A stretch of 64,000 nucleotides of DNA, from positions 1-64,000 of the forward strand of contig SBGP01000079.1 of assembly GCA_006226595.1 (NCBI GenBank). Direction: 5' to 3'. The DNA is from Deltaproteobacteria bacterium (GTDB lineage Bacteria; Myxococcota_A; UBA796; GCA-2862545). The notes under the pieces were generated by a model. The model had not been told where the DNA came from and made no database searches. It saw only the letters and a program-made list of their open reading frames with translations. Numbering within the stretch: the first letter of the stretch is position 1; every line of letters begins with the position of its first letter. Shown here in pieces: positions 26,786 to 34,189 of this stretch. A program made the translations under genes and the position numbers.

Positions 26786-27706
26786 GTGACCGGGGGGCTC
26801 AAGCCCTCCGGATCTTCCCGTGAACTCCTGCGCGCCGCGCTCACTCTCCTCGAAACGTCGGGGAAGGTGGCGCGGCGTCGCTGGTTGGGCGACCCGGAAC
26901 GAGAGCCGCCGTCCAGTCATCGTGAGACCACGGTGCCGGCGATGGTGGGCGGTCGTTTGCTGGTGCCCACGCGGGCGGCCGTCTACGAAGTCGACCCCAC
27001 GGACCTGAGCGCTCGGCTGTGGTCTCACGAAGGCCCGATGTCCGACCTCCACAGCGTGGCGCCTCGGGCCGCCGGCGGCGCCTGGGTCACCAGCACCGGT
27101 ATCGACGCCGTCCTCGGAGTCGACGAGCACGGCGCGGTGGTCGAACGCTGGGATCTCGGCACACGTCGCGTCGACGGCGACGTCCGCGGGCGGGCCTACC
27201 GCGACCTCAAGCCGCACGAGGTGCACCCGAACCTCGCAGCGGAGTGGGGGGACACACTGTGGGTGACCTGCTTCGAGGAGCAGCGCGCCCGCAGCCGGGA
27301 TGGCCGCGAGATCGCCTTCCCGGAGGGTCCCCCTCACGATGGCCACGTGCGCGAGGGGCTCGTGTGGTTCACGACCGTGACGGGGCACGTCATCGCCGTC
27401 GACCCGGCGGATGGCCGCCGCGTGGAGCACTACGACCTCAACGAGATGGCGGGTGTGGCCAATCCTCTGGGGTGGTGTCGAGGCGTCGAGGTTCTCGGTG
27501 ACCTGGTCTACGTCGGCATGACCCAGCTGCGGGCCAGTGCTCACCGCGAAGTGGCGCGGCGCCTGCTTCGGGGAGCGGAAGGGGTGCCGTTGCCCTCGCG
27601 GATCGTGGTGTTCTCACGCGCGAACCGAGAGATCGTCCGCGAGATCGCGTACGGCAATCGGGCGGGCGGCACGATTCACGCCATCCTCGCTATTCGCGAC
27701 GAATGA
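26786..27706 (+). CDS. Propeller-like hypothetical protein
   Basis: A ~306-residue protein not assigned to a known family. Repeated strand patterns such as GGRLLVPTRAAVYEVDP, SVAPRAAGGAWVTSTGIDAV, GDTLWVTCFEEQ, GLVWFTTVTGHVIAVDP and VEVLGDLVYVGMTQ suggest a beta-propeller of the SMP-30/PQQ-repeat sort. There is no signal peptide, so it is probably cytosolic. The start is uncertain: GTG 26786 is the first plausible one after the stop of the repeat protein, but no good ribosome site precedes it. The last 17 bases overlap the convergent COG0523 gene. It might be co-transcribed with the preceding secreted protein (15-base gap). Confidence 0.62.
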   Translation: MTGGLKPSGSSRELLRAALTLLETSGKVARRRWLGDPEREPPSSHRETTVPAMVGGRLLVPTRAAVYEVDPTDLSARLWSHEGPMSDLHSVAPRAAGGAWVTSTGIDAVLGVDEHGAVVERWDLGTRRVDGDVRGRAYRDLKPHEVHPNLAAEWGDTLWVTCFEEQRARSRDGREIAFPEGPPHDGHVREGLVWFTTVTGHVIAVDPADGRRVEHYDLNEMAGVANPLGWCRGVEVLGDLVYVGMTQLRASAHREVARRLLRGAEGVPLPSRIVVFSRANREIVREIAYGNRAGGTIHAILAIRDE

Positions 27707-28574
27707 TCACCACGCGACCGACCAGATCCTCCGGGATCGGGGTCTTGGGAGTCGTGATCTCGATGCGACGCCCCACGCCCTGCACGACCTGAACCCCAGC
27801 CGCGGTGCGCACGAAGCCCTTGGCCCGCACCGCCTGCTGCTCGGCTACCTTGGCGAGCACGGCATCGGGGTCCACGACGCCGGGAAACGACAGCTCCTCG
27901 GTGTTGAAGTGCTCGTGGCTATGGGCGCCGATGGTGGCCGACGCGTCCCGCCGACGCTTGCGCAGCTCCTCGGGGTCGGGTGGGAACAGCGCACTCGCCT
28001 CGAGCCGTCCGTAGGTGGCCTCCAGAACGGGCTGACCCGCTGTGAGCTCGTCGAGGCGCGCAGCGCAGTCCGATGCCGTGGACTCGTCGACGAGGTCCCG
28101 CTTGTTGAGGACGACCAGGTCGGCGGCCTCGAGCTGCGTGAGGCTGGTCTCGTCGAGTTCCTCGGTCTCGGCGAGGCGCTCCGCGTCCACGACCACGGCG
28201 ACGACCTCGTCGCTGATCAGCTCGGAGAGCGGCGGGCGCCAGAACTGGATCACGATCTCGCCGGGCAGGGCGACACCGCTCGTCTCGAGGACCAACCGGT
28301 CGGGCTTCACCTGGGTGAGCAGGGCTTCGAGGGTCTCGGACAGCGCGTCGGAGAGGCGGCAGCACACGCAACCACCATCCAGCTCGACGAAGCCTTCTTC
28401 GCCTGCGTCCATGAGCGCACGGTCGATGCCGGTGTCACCGAACTCGTTCGACACGATGGCCAGCCGCACGCCCTCGGCCTGCGCCTGCTCGAGCAGGTGC
28501 TGCACGAGCGTGGTCTTTCCGGCGCCGAGGAAGCCGGAGACGATCAGGGCGGGAATGGGCGTGGGCTGGGTCAC
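27690..28574 (-). CDS. COG0523 (CobW/ZNG1-type) metal-chaperone GTPase
   Basis: A 294-residue P-loop GTPase of the G3E family, which inserts metals (Zn, Co, Fe) into target proteins. Walker A is GFLGAGKTT (14-22); the metal-binding CxCC signature is GGCVCCRL (Cys69, Cys71, Cys72); the switch region is VLETSGVALP and the guanine-specificity motif LNKRDLVD. A short His-containing linker (HSHEHF) joins the CobW C-terminal domain. All GTP and metal ligands are intact. It is four bases downstream of the sulfotransferase gene, likely one transcript. The metal and client are unknown; B12 enzymes and zinc-dependent MetH in the window are conceivable but unproven clients. Confidence 0.9.
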   Translation of the reverse strand: MTQPTPIPALIVSGFLGAGKTTLVQHLLEQAQAEGVRLAIVSNEFGDTGIDRALMDAGEEGFVELDGGCVCCRLSDALSETLEALLTQVKPDRLVLETSGVALPGEIVIQFWRPPLSELISDEVVAVVVDAERLAETEELDETSLTQLEAADLVVLNKRDLVDESTASDCAARLDELTAGQPVLEATYGRLEASALFPPDPEELRKRRRDASATIGAHSHEHFNTEELSFPGVVDPDAVLAKVAEQQAVRAKGFVRTAAGVQVVQGVGRRIEITTPKTPIPEDLVGRVVIIRRE

Positions 28575-28578
28575 GGGG

Positions 28579-29601
28579 TCACTCGCGGAGCAGGACGTCG
28601 CAGTAGAAGCGCACCTTCTTCAAGGTCCGGCCGAGGGCGTTGTCGTGGATGTTTCGCCGGAGCACGAGCAGTGCGCGTCGCTCGACGGCGTAGCGGTCCC
28701 ACTTCTTGGCCTGGCTCTGGGCCTTGTGGGCAGCCTCGGCGCTGACGTCCTCGAGCGGGGTGAACAGCGCGTCACGTGGCGTTCCGAAGCGCTCGAGGTC
28801 CGCGTCGTCGAGACGCTGGACCATCGCGGTGAGCTGGGCGATGCGCTCGTCGTTGCCGGCCACGTTGCGGGCCCACTTGTGAACCGACGCCGTGGTCGGC
28901 CGCTTGTGCTTCGAGACGCCGATGGGGTCGCCGAGGCCTTCACCCTCGACCTCCTTGTCGCCGTACTCGATCAGGTCGTCGGTGTACGGGATGTCCGCCG
29001 CCGCGCAGATCGCTCGCAGGTGCTTCTCGGGGTCGGCGACGAGGTCCTCGTACTGCACGTGGTGGAAGCGCTCCGGCGGATCGGCGAGGAACTCGGCGAT
29101 GGCGGGGACGTAGCGCTGGACCACCGGGTTGAAGGCCTCGGCCGCCGGCCAGTCGTCGTCGAAGAAGGACTTCGCGTACGAGCTGAAGATGGCGAAGGGA
29201 TGCCGGGTGAGCACGACGAACACCGCGTTCGGGTACAGCTTCTTGAGGAAGGGCAGGACGAGCGCGTAGGCCGGGGTCTTGTCCAGGAAGTAGCGGCGGC
29301 CGGTGGGCTCGAGCATGCGGCCGTACAGGGTGTCGCTGTAGGCCCGCAGCGCGTCGAGGTAGTCCTCCTCGCCGTTCGGGAGGTCGGCGACGAAGTTGCG
29401 CACGCCCTGATGCGACTGGAACGGGTCGAAGGCCGCCTTCTCCGGGTACGCGTAGTACCCGAGGTGGGCGAGGGGCGTCATCAGGTGAGGCTCGGGACGC
29501 GTGTAGATGTCCGGATGCATGTTCAGCATCCGCATGAGCAGCGTCGTCCCCGAGCGAGGCGCGCCGATCACGAAGAAGAGTCGGTCGGACATGTCGGGCA
29601 T
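28579..29601 (-). CDS. PAPS-dependent sulfotransferase family protein
   Basis: A 340-residue sulfotransferase. The 5'-phosphosulfate-binding loop VIGAPRSGTTLLMRML (about residues 10-25) and the 3'-phosphate motif VVLTRHPFAIFSSYAKS are both present, so it should bind PAPS and move a sulfate to a hydroxyl or amine acceptor. ATG 29601 is chosen because GGAG lies five bases upstream (GGAGAACGCATG); the longer ORF to 29769 runs into the divergent methyltransferase. The C-terminus is basic and helical. It is divergent from a SAM methyltransferase gene (44 bases apart) and upstream of the COG0523 GTPase. The acceptor could be a glycan, lipid or peptide; not readable. Confidence 0.88.
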   Translation of the reverse strand: MPDMSDRLFFVIGAPRSGTTLLMRMLNMHPDIYTRPEPHLMTPLAHLGYYAYPEKAAFDPFQSHQGVRNFVADLPNGEEDYLDALRAYSDTLYGRMLEPTGRRYFLDKTPAYALVLPFLKKLYPNAVFVVLTRHPFAIFSSYAKSFFDDDWPAAEAFNPVVQRYVPAIAEFLADPPERFHHVQYEDLVADPEKHLRAICAAADIPYTDDLIEYGDKEVEGEGLGDPIGVSKHKRPTTASVHKWARNVAGNDERIAQLTAMVQRLDDADLERFGTPRDALFTPLEDVSAEAAHKAQSQAKKWDRYAVERRALLVLRRNIHDNALGRTLKKVRFYCDVLLRE

Positions 29602-29645
29602 GCGTTCTCCGGCCTTCGGTGGTAACCGTCCCGTAGGATGCGCGC

Positions 29646-30368
29646 ATGAGTGAGCTCTACACGTCCGGAGCCTACGCCGATGCCAACCCGGACTGGCACG
29701 ACGGCGGCGCCCCCCACAAGGCCGAGGCCCTCGCACGAATGCTGCTCGCGCACGCCGTGCACCCCGCAAAGGTCGTCGACGTGGGCTGCGGCGCGGGCCT
29801 GGTGCTTCGCTGTCTCCACGACATCCTGCGTCCGATGGGCTGGGCGACCACCCGGTGGGAGGGGTGGGACATCGCGCCAGAGGCGATTCGGCGGGCGTCG
29901 GCGCGTGCGGCCGAGCGCCTGGGCTTCTTCGAGGGGGACTGGCTCAACACGAGCGACACGGCCGATCTCGTGCTCTGCATCGACGTGTTCGAGCATCTGC
30001 ACGAGCCGGAGGCCTTTCTGAAGGAGCTGTGCACGAAGACCACGGGCCACGCACTGTTTCGCGTACCGCTCGACGCGAGCTTGCTCAACCAGCTCCGTCC
30101 GGGGCACCTCGACGCGCTCGAGCGACAGTACGGACACCTGCACCACTACCATCGCCACGCCGCGCTCGCGCTTCTCGAGGAGGCGGGGTTTCGGGTGATC
30201 GACACCGCGTATCACCGCGTGCCGCCGCAGATCACCCGGCGTCGCGGGCGCCTGTCGGACGGGCTGCGCAAGCGCCTGTTCGCGCGGTGGCCGGACCGCA
30301 CCGTTCGCGTGCTCGGGGGCTATTCGCTGGTCGTGCTCTGCGAGCCGGCTCACACCTCGAAAGCGTAG
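29646..30368 (+). CDS. Class I SAM-dependent methyltransferase
   Basis: A 240-residue methyltransferase. Motif I is VVDVGCGAGLVLRCL (about residues 43-57); WEGWDIAPEAIRRA is the acidic ribose-binding strand; LVLCIDVFEHLHEPEAFL is motif IV/V in the UbiG/Methyltransf_11-23 style. The C-terminal lobe (HYHRHAALALLEEAGFRVI, followed by a basic stretch) resembles glycan- or lipid-modifying enzymes. Its last 19 bases overlap the convergent alkyltransferase-like gene. The divergent sulfotransferase may act on the same product, but this is inference from position only. Confidence 0.87.
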   Translation: MSELYTSGAYADANPDWHDGGAPHKAEALARMLLAHAVHPAKVVDVGCGAGLVLRCLHDILRPMGWATTRWEGWDIAPEAIRRASARAAERLGFFEGDWLNTSDTADLVLCIDVFEHLHEPEAFLKELCTKTTGHALFRVPLDASLLNQLRPGHLDALERQYGHLHHYHRHAALALLEEAGFRVIDTAYHRVPPQITRRRGRLSDGLRKRLFARWPDRTVRVLGGYSLVVLCEPAHTSKA

Positions 30369-30694
30369 CGGTAGCGCTTCAGATCGACCTTGCCGTTGGC
30401 GTCGAACGTCACGCCCTCGGCCTCGAGCAACTCCTGCTGCTCGGTGGGACGGAGCAGGTCCCCGCGGTGCGAGATCATGCCCTTGGCGTTGATCACGCGA
30501 TGCCAGGGCACATCGCTGTCCTCGGGCCGCACGCGGAGTCCGGCGAGCGCGAACCCCACCTGGCGGGCCGCGCGGACAGAGCCCAGCGCCGCCGCGACCT
30601 GGCCGTAGGTCACGACCTTGCCGTGGGGTACCTCTCGGACCTTGTCGTACACGCGCCCCCAGAAGCCCGGGGTCACCGCGCGAGGCTCGTCCAT
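30350..30694 (-). CDS. Alkyltransferase-like protein (ATL), Trp in place of catalytic Cys
   Basis: A 114-residue protein of the O6-alkylguanine-DNA alkyltransferase fold. The helix-turn-helix segment GKVVTYGQVAAALGS with its base-flipping Tyr30 and the Arg finger region (RAARQVGFAL) are intact, but the active-site PCHR is PWHR (residues 63-66, TGG codon), so it cannot take up the alkyl group. ATL proteins with Trp here bind alkylated guanine, bend the DNA and hand the lesion to nucleotide excision repair (UvrA). ATG 30694 is preceded by GGAGGG at four bases; an upstream ATG at 30715 has no site. It overlaps the methyltransferase 3' end by 19 bases. Confidence 0.9.
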   Translation of the reverse strand: MDEPRAVTPGFWGRVYDKVREVPHGKVVTYGQVAAALGSVRAARQVGFALAGLRVRPEDSDVPWHRVINAKGMISHRGDLLRPTEQQELLEAEGVTFDANGKVDLKRYRYAFEV

Positions 30695-30730
30695 GCGTCC
30701 CTCCGTGTGGCTCATGATAGAGGGGGCGGC

Positions 30731-31753
30731 ATGCAGCGCTTCCTTCCGTTCCTGCTTCTCTCCGCGTGCTTCCTCTTCGAGCCCACCGAGACCGGCTCCA
30801 CGGCCATGGTCGGACGGGTGCTCGGTCCGCGTGGCACGCCGCTCAAGGACGTCCAGGTGACGTCTCTCGAGGCGCGCGACGACACCGATGCCGGCGGCGA
30901 GTTCGCGGTGGCCTGGAAGTCGCCCAACCTCCACGTGGGCTTCATGTGGGAGGGAGCGCGCTATCACCGGCAGTACCAGCCCGAGGACGAGGGCAAGCGG
31001 GTCGACATCCGCCTGCCCGAGGTTCGCAACGCGGCCCTGGAGTGTGCATTGGCCGAGCCCTGCGACCTGGCGCTGACGTGGGATCTGGGCGGCGGGCTGC
31101 GTGCCGAGGCCGATACCCGGTGCGGCAAGCCGGCCGCTCCCGTGCTCGGCATCCCCAAGGGGGCGCCGACCGCGGTGTGCAAGGTGCCGGGCGGCGAAGG
31201 GCGGGCGGTGGCGATCGACGACCATGGCGACTCGATGATCGTGCGCGCGCCGGCGCGGCTCGTGCGGGTGCGCGTCGAAGGCGCGGACTGCCGCATCGCT
31301 CTGCGCGGCAAGTCTCCCAAGCCGGGGAACGTGCTCGAGGCCGAGCTCGCGGGCAGCGCGACGGCGACGGCGCGATGTGCGGCCGGGGTCGCGATTCCGG
31401 CGGTTCTCGGGGCGTCGGACACTGAGATCACGCTGCAGGTGCAGGCCGGCGCGGCGTGGCTCGTGCCACTCGAAGGGACCACAGCCCTGCGCCTGGTCGG
31501 CGAGCAGGGGGCGCTCGCGGGCGTGGCCGCGGTGCTCGAGATCGAGGGCGGCAAGGCCCTGCTCCCGGTGGGCCTTCCGACCGGTACCTACCGGCTCGTC
31601 GCGGGTGACCTCGGACTGCTGCAGGCACCGCCGCCGGCGAGCGCGGGGGCGGCGGTGTGGGCGAAGACCGGGGATGGCTGGGTGGCGAGCCTCGCGCTCG
31701 AGGCGCCGCTCGCAGCCGGCGAGCTGCCGATGGTGGCGTCTACGGAGCGATGA
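30731..31753 (+). CDS. Lipoprotein of unknown function
   Basis: A 340-residue lipoprotein starting MQRFLPFLLLSAC with Cys13 as the lipid site, preceded by AGAGGGGG. The first domain looks like a carboxypeptidase-regulatory/Ig fold (MVGRVLGPRGTPLKDVQVTS, DDTDAGGEFAVAW). The remainder is beta-rich with four to six Cys residues likely disulfide-bonded (ALECALAEPCDLAL, ADTRCGKP, VCKVPG, GADCRIAL). No enzymatic motif seen. The last 14 bases overlap the convergent oxygenase gene. Similar domain choice to the lipoprotein at 5269-6798, but no clear sequence relation. Confidence 0.78.
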   Translation: MQRFLPFLLLSACFLFEPTETGSTAMVGRVLGPRGTPLKDVQVTSLEARDDTDAGGEFAVAWKSPNLHVGFMWEGARYHRQYQPEDEGKRVDIRLPEVRNAALECALAEPCDLALTWDLGGGLRAEADTRCGKPAAPVLGIPKGAPTAVCKVPGGEGRAVAIDDHGDSMIVRAPARLVRVRVEGADCRIALRGKSPKPGNVLEAELAGSATATARCAAGVAIPAVLGASDTEITLQVQAGAAWLVPLEGTTALRLVGEQGALAGVAAVLEIEGGKALLPVGLPTGTYRLVAGDLGLLQAPPPASAGAAVWAKTGDGWVASLALEAPLAAGELPMVASTER

Positions 31754-32480
31754 AGTGCGTGATCAGGCTGCGACGCGTCCTCCCGGATCCCGCAGTCGGT
31801 GCCATCGAGCCGTGGACGGTGCGCCGCGTCCACCACAGGCCGTCGCCGGTCGGTAGGGTCGCGAGCACGGGCTGACGGTCGGTCAGGTGAGCGGCCAGGC
31901 GCTCCTGGAACCGGGCGAGCAGCTCGTGGGCGGGCTCGTTCCGGACGAAGCGCCGCTCGAACAACTCGCGTCCCTGGCGGTCGAGCTCGGGGTCGACGAG
32001 TGCGTGGGTCCCGGGCCAGGCGAGGAAGGGCCCCGCCTCGGCAACGATGGGCTCGAGAGCGACGAGTACGGCGACCATGCGACCGTCGGCATGTCCGGGG
32101 TGGTCGTCTCGGTGTGGAACCGACCCGGGGCTGCTGTCGAAGAAGGCGGCCTGGTACAGCTCGGCCCCGTCTCCAAGCAGACGACGCGCAGCCGCGTTCA
32201 GTCTCGAGGTCTCGAGGACCGCCTGGCACGCTGCGGCGAATTCGGGCCAGCGGGTGAGATCCTGCGGGTTGAGCAGGGGATTGAGCACAAAACCGTCGGC
32301 GGAGCGCTGATGGGGCTCGAACTGCCCGGTATGCTGCCGGCGAAGCGATGCGTCCGTGTCGCACGGCCCGGAAAGCCAGGCGTCCACCACCGCCTCGCAC
32401 AATGCGGGCTCGACGAGGCCGGGAGTGTACGCGCACCCAGCGTCGGTCATCGCGGTCGCGAGCGCGTCGAGTCCGTTCAT
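31740..32480 (-). CDS. PhyH-type 2-oxoglutarate/Fe(II) dioxygenase-like protein
   Basis: A 246-residue protein resembling phytanoyl-CoA dioxygenase-like oxygenases. The iron-binding facial triad candidates are HRDDHPGH (His-x-Asp) in the middle and TVHGS near the C-terminus (distal His), with an Arg nine to twelve residues later (GRTRRSLITHF) that would hold 2-oxoglutarate. VAVLVALEPIVAEAGPFLAWPGTHAL is the usual core strand pattern of the cupin barrel, where a Gly-Thr-H precedes. It stands alone and is divergent from the primase-like gene. Substrate unknown; family call is by motif order, not full alignment. Confidence 0.72.
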   Translation of the reverse strand: MNGLDALATAMTDAGCAYTPGLVEPALCEAVVDAWLSGPCDTDASLRRQHTGQFEPHQRSADGFVLNPLLNPQDLTRWPEFAAACQAVLETSRLNAAARRLLGDGAELYQAAFFDSSPGSVPHRDDHPGHADGRMVAVLVALEPIVAEAGPFLAWPGTHALVDPELDRQGRELFERRFVRNEPAHELLARFQERLAAHLTDRQPVLATLPTGDGLWWTRRTVHGSMAPTAGSGRTRRSLITHFIAP

Positions 32481-32531
32481 GTTCCGAAGCTACTTGGCGC
32501 GCGTCTTGCACGCCAGCGGGCAGGAGGCAGC

Positions 32532-34136
32532 GTGTCCCATCCCATCCACATGACCCTGTTCCCAGCGCCCGCCCGATGGACGGCGCATGGCGAGCGGCGC
32601 CACCTGACCGGTGCGCAGCTGGTCGCGTACCTCGACAAGCCCGAGCTGTGGCCGTCGTCTACGTCGGTTCACGAGTCCGAGGGACTGCTGCCTGGGTGGA
32701 GCTTCGCGAAGTTCGTCGACGACGCCCGAGTCACCGGACGCGACGAGGCCGTGGCGGCTCACGAGAGCCGGCGTCGGGTCGAGGAGGTGTATGGCCTCGT
32801 GCTCGACTACCTCGACGAACCGGGCGTCGACGGGCCCCGCCTGCAGGAGTGGTGGAAGGGTACGTGGTTCGCGGCCTACTCCACGGCGTTTCACGAGGTG
32901 GCTCACGGCGAGCGGCCTCCCGGTCCGCGGTGGCGGGTGCTGGTGCCCCTGACCCGCGCGGTGAGCGTGGACGAGGCCGAGCGTCTGGTCGCCTGGGCCC
33001 GCCATCCGCGGCGCGGCGCCGGCATGATTGCCGAGATCAGCGCCGACCCCGGTCGCGTCGCCGCCCTGCCGGCGATTGGCCCTGGTGGCTTTCACAGCAC
33101 GTGGGGAGGCGGCCCGCTCCTCGATCCGAGCAAGGCCCTCGAGGAGCTCGCGGGGTGGCAGGTCGACGACGTCGAGCGCGCCGCGCGCGAGGAGCTCGCC
33201 GGGTGCCTGCTCGACGAGGCCGTCGCGAGCTTTCTGCACCTGCACCTGCAGGGCACTCCTCGCTTCGACTGGTCCGGGACACAGGCCGACAGCGAGGCGG
33301 CGAGCGGCGATCTCGGTCGGGTCGTGACCGCCCGCCCGCTGGCGGGACTCGCCCCGCTGGGACCCCTGTGGCCCGGTCGTCTCGCCTTGCTCGTGGGCGC
33401 GGCCGGTTCCGGGCGCACCTCGCTGGCGCTCCAGGTGGCGGGAGCCGTCGCCGCGACCGGCAGCCCCGTGCTCTACGTGTCGCTGGACACGGGCGCGGAC
33501 GAGCTGGTCGCCCGGCTGATCGCCGGTCGTGCGGCGAGCGAGGTCGCCCATCGGGACGTGCTCCTCGCCCGATGGCCCGAAGACATGCTGAGCGAGGCGG
33601 GACGCAGCCTGGTCGACGATCTGCGGCCGCTGCACCTGTGGGCTCCGACCCATGCCGAGCGGACGGAAGAGGCGCTCGTGCAGCGCGTGCGTAGCCTCGC
33701 CAGGGCCTTCCACGGCGCCCCGCCACTCGTCGTCCTCGATAGTGTCGACGACTGGGAGGGGCAGAGCGGAGGTGACGCGCTCGGTGAGCTGTTCGGCGCC
33801 CTCCGAGACATCGCCCGTCCGGGGTGCCTGTCCTCCGACTGGGCCGGGGCGGGCGTGCTCGCCGTGGCTGGCGTCGGGGCTCGCCTGCGGCCTGCGTTCG
33901 CCAGTCCCGAGGCGCTCGGTCGAGCCCTCGACGACGACATTCCGCTGGAGGTGGGGCCGATGCGCGAGGCCGCGCTGGTCCTCGCCCTCGCGACCCGGGC
34001 CTCCCCGGAGCGGGGAGAGTGGGCCAGCCTCCTCGCATCTGCGAAGAACCGGCACGGCCGAGACCTCGCGGTCGACCTGCGCTTCGACCCACGGCGCGGG
34101 GTGTTCTCCGAGGCGGAGGCGCAGCCCAACGCGTGA
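32532..34136 (+). CDS. Primase-like domain fused to a RecA-fold ATPase
   Basis: A 534-residue protein. The start is GTG 32532, four bases after AGGAGG. The N-terminal half (about 75-200) has the pattern of archaeo-eukaryotic-type primases of plasmids and phages: an acidic strand VYGLVLDYLDE (86-96), then AAYSTAFHEV (114-123), then GPRWRVLVPLTRAVSVDEAERLVAW (131-155; Arg133), equivalent to the usual DxD, STxSH and PRxRxxxPL blocks. The C-terminal half is a RecA/DnaB-like ATPase: Walker A LVGAAGSGRTS (287-297), LYVSLDTGADEL, Walker B PPLVVLDSVDD (397-407). This order resembles primase-helicase replication proteins of mobile elements, yet no phage or plasmid gene is nearby. The LDYLDE spacing is not the canonical DxD, so catalytic competence is uncertain. 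Confidence 0.65.
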   Translation: MSHPIHMTLFPAPARWTAHGERRHLTGAQLVAYLDKPELWPSSTSVHESEGLLPGWSFAKFVDDARVTGRDEAVAAHESRRRVEEVYGLVLDYLDEPGVDGPRLQEWWKGTWFAAYSTAFHEVAHGERPPGPRWRVLVPLTRAVSVDEAERLVAWARHPRRGAGMIAEISADPGRVAALPAIGPGGFHSTWGGGPLLDPSKALEELAGWQVDDVERAAREELAGCLLDEAVASFLHLHLQGTPRFDWSGTQADSEAASGDLGRVVTARPLAGLAPLGPLWPGRLALLVGAAGSGRTSLALQVAGAVAATGSPVLYVSLDTGADELVARLIAGRAASEVAHRDVLLARWPEDMLSEAGRSLVDDLRPLHLWAPTHAERTEEALVQRVRSLARAFHGAPPLVVLDSVDDWEGQSGGDALGELFGALRDIARPGCLSSDWAGAGVLAVAGVGARLRPAFASPEALGRALDDDIPLEVGPMREAALVLALATRASPERGEWASLLASAKNRHGRDLAVDLRFDPRRGVFSEAEAQPNA

Positions 34137-34189
34137 CAAACGGGCCTCGTAGCGGACAGGTCGGTTATGCGAGCCGGTCCGGAGGCCGC

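Noticed and set aside
34137-34189. Cobalamin or SAM riboswitch before metH
   Set aside because: Only 53 non-coding bases are present, too short, and no conserved B12-box or SAM-aptamer strings are seen.
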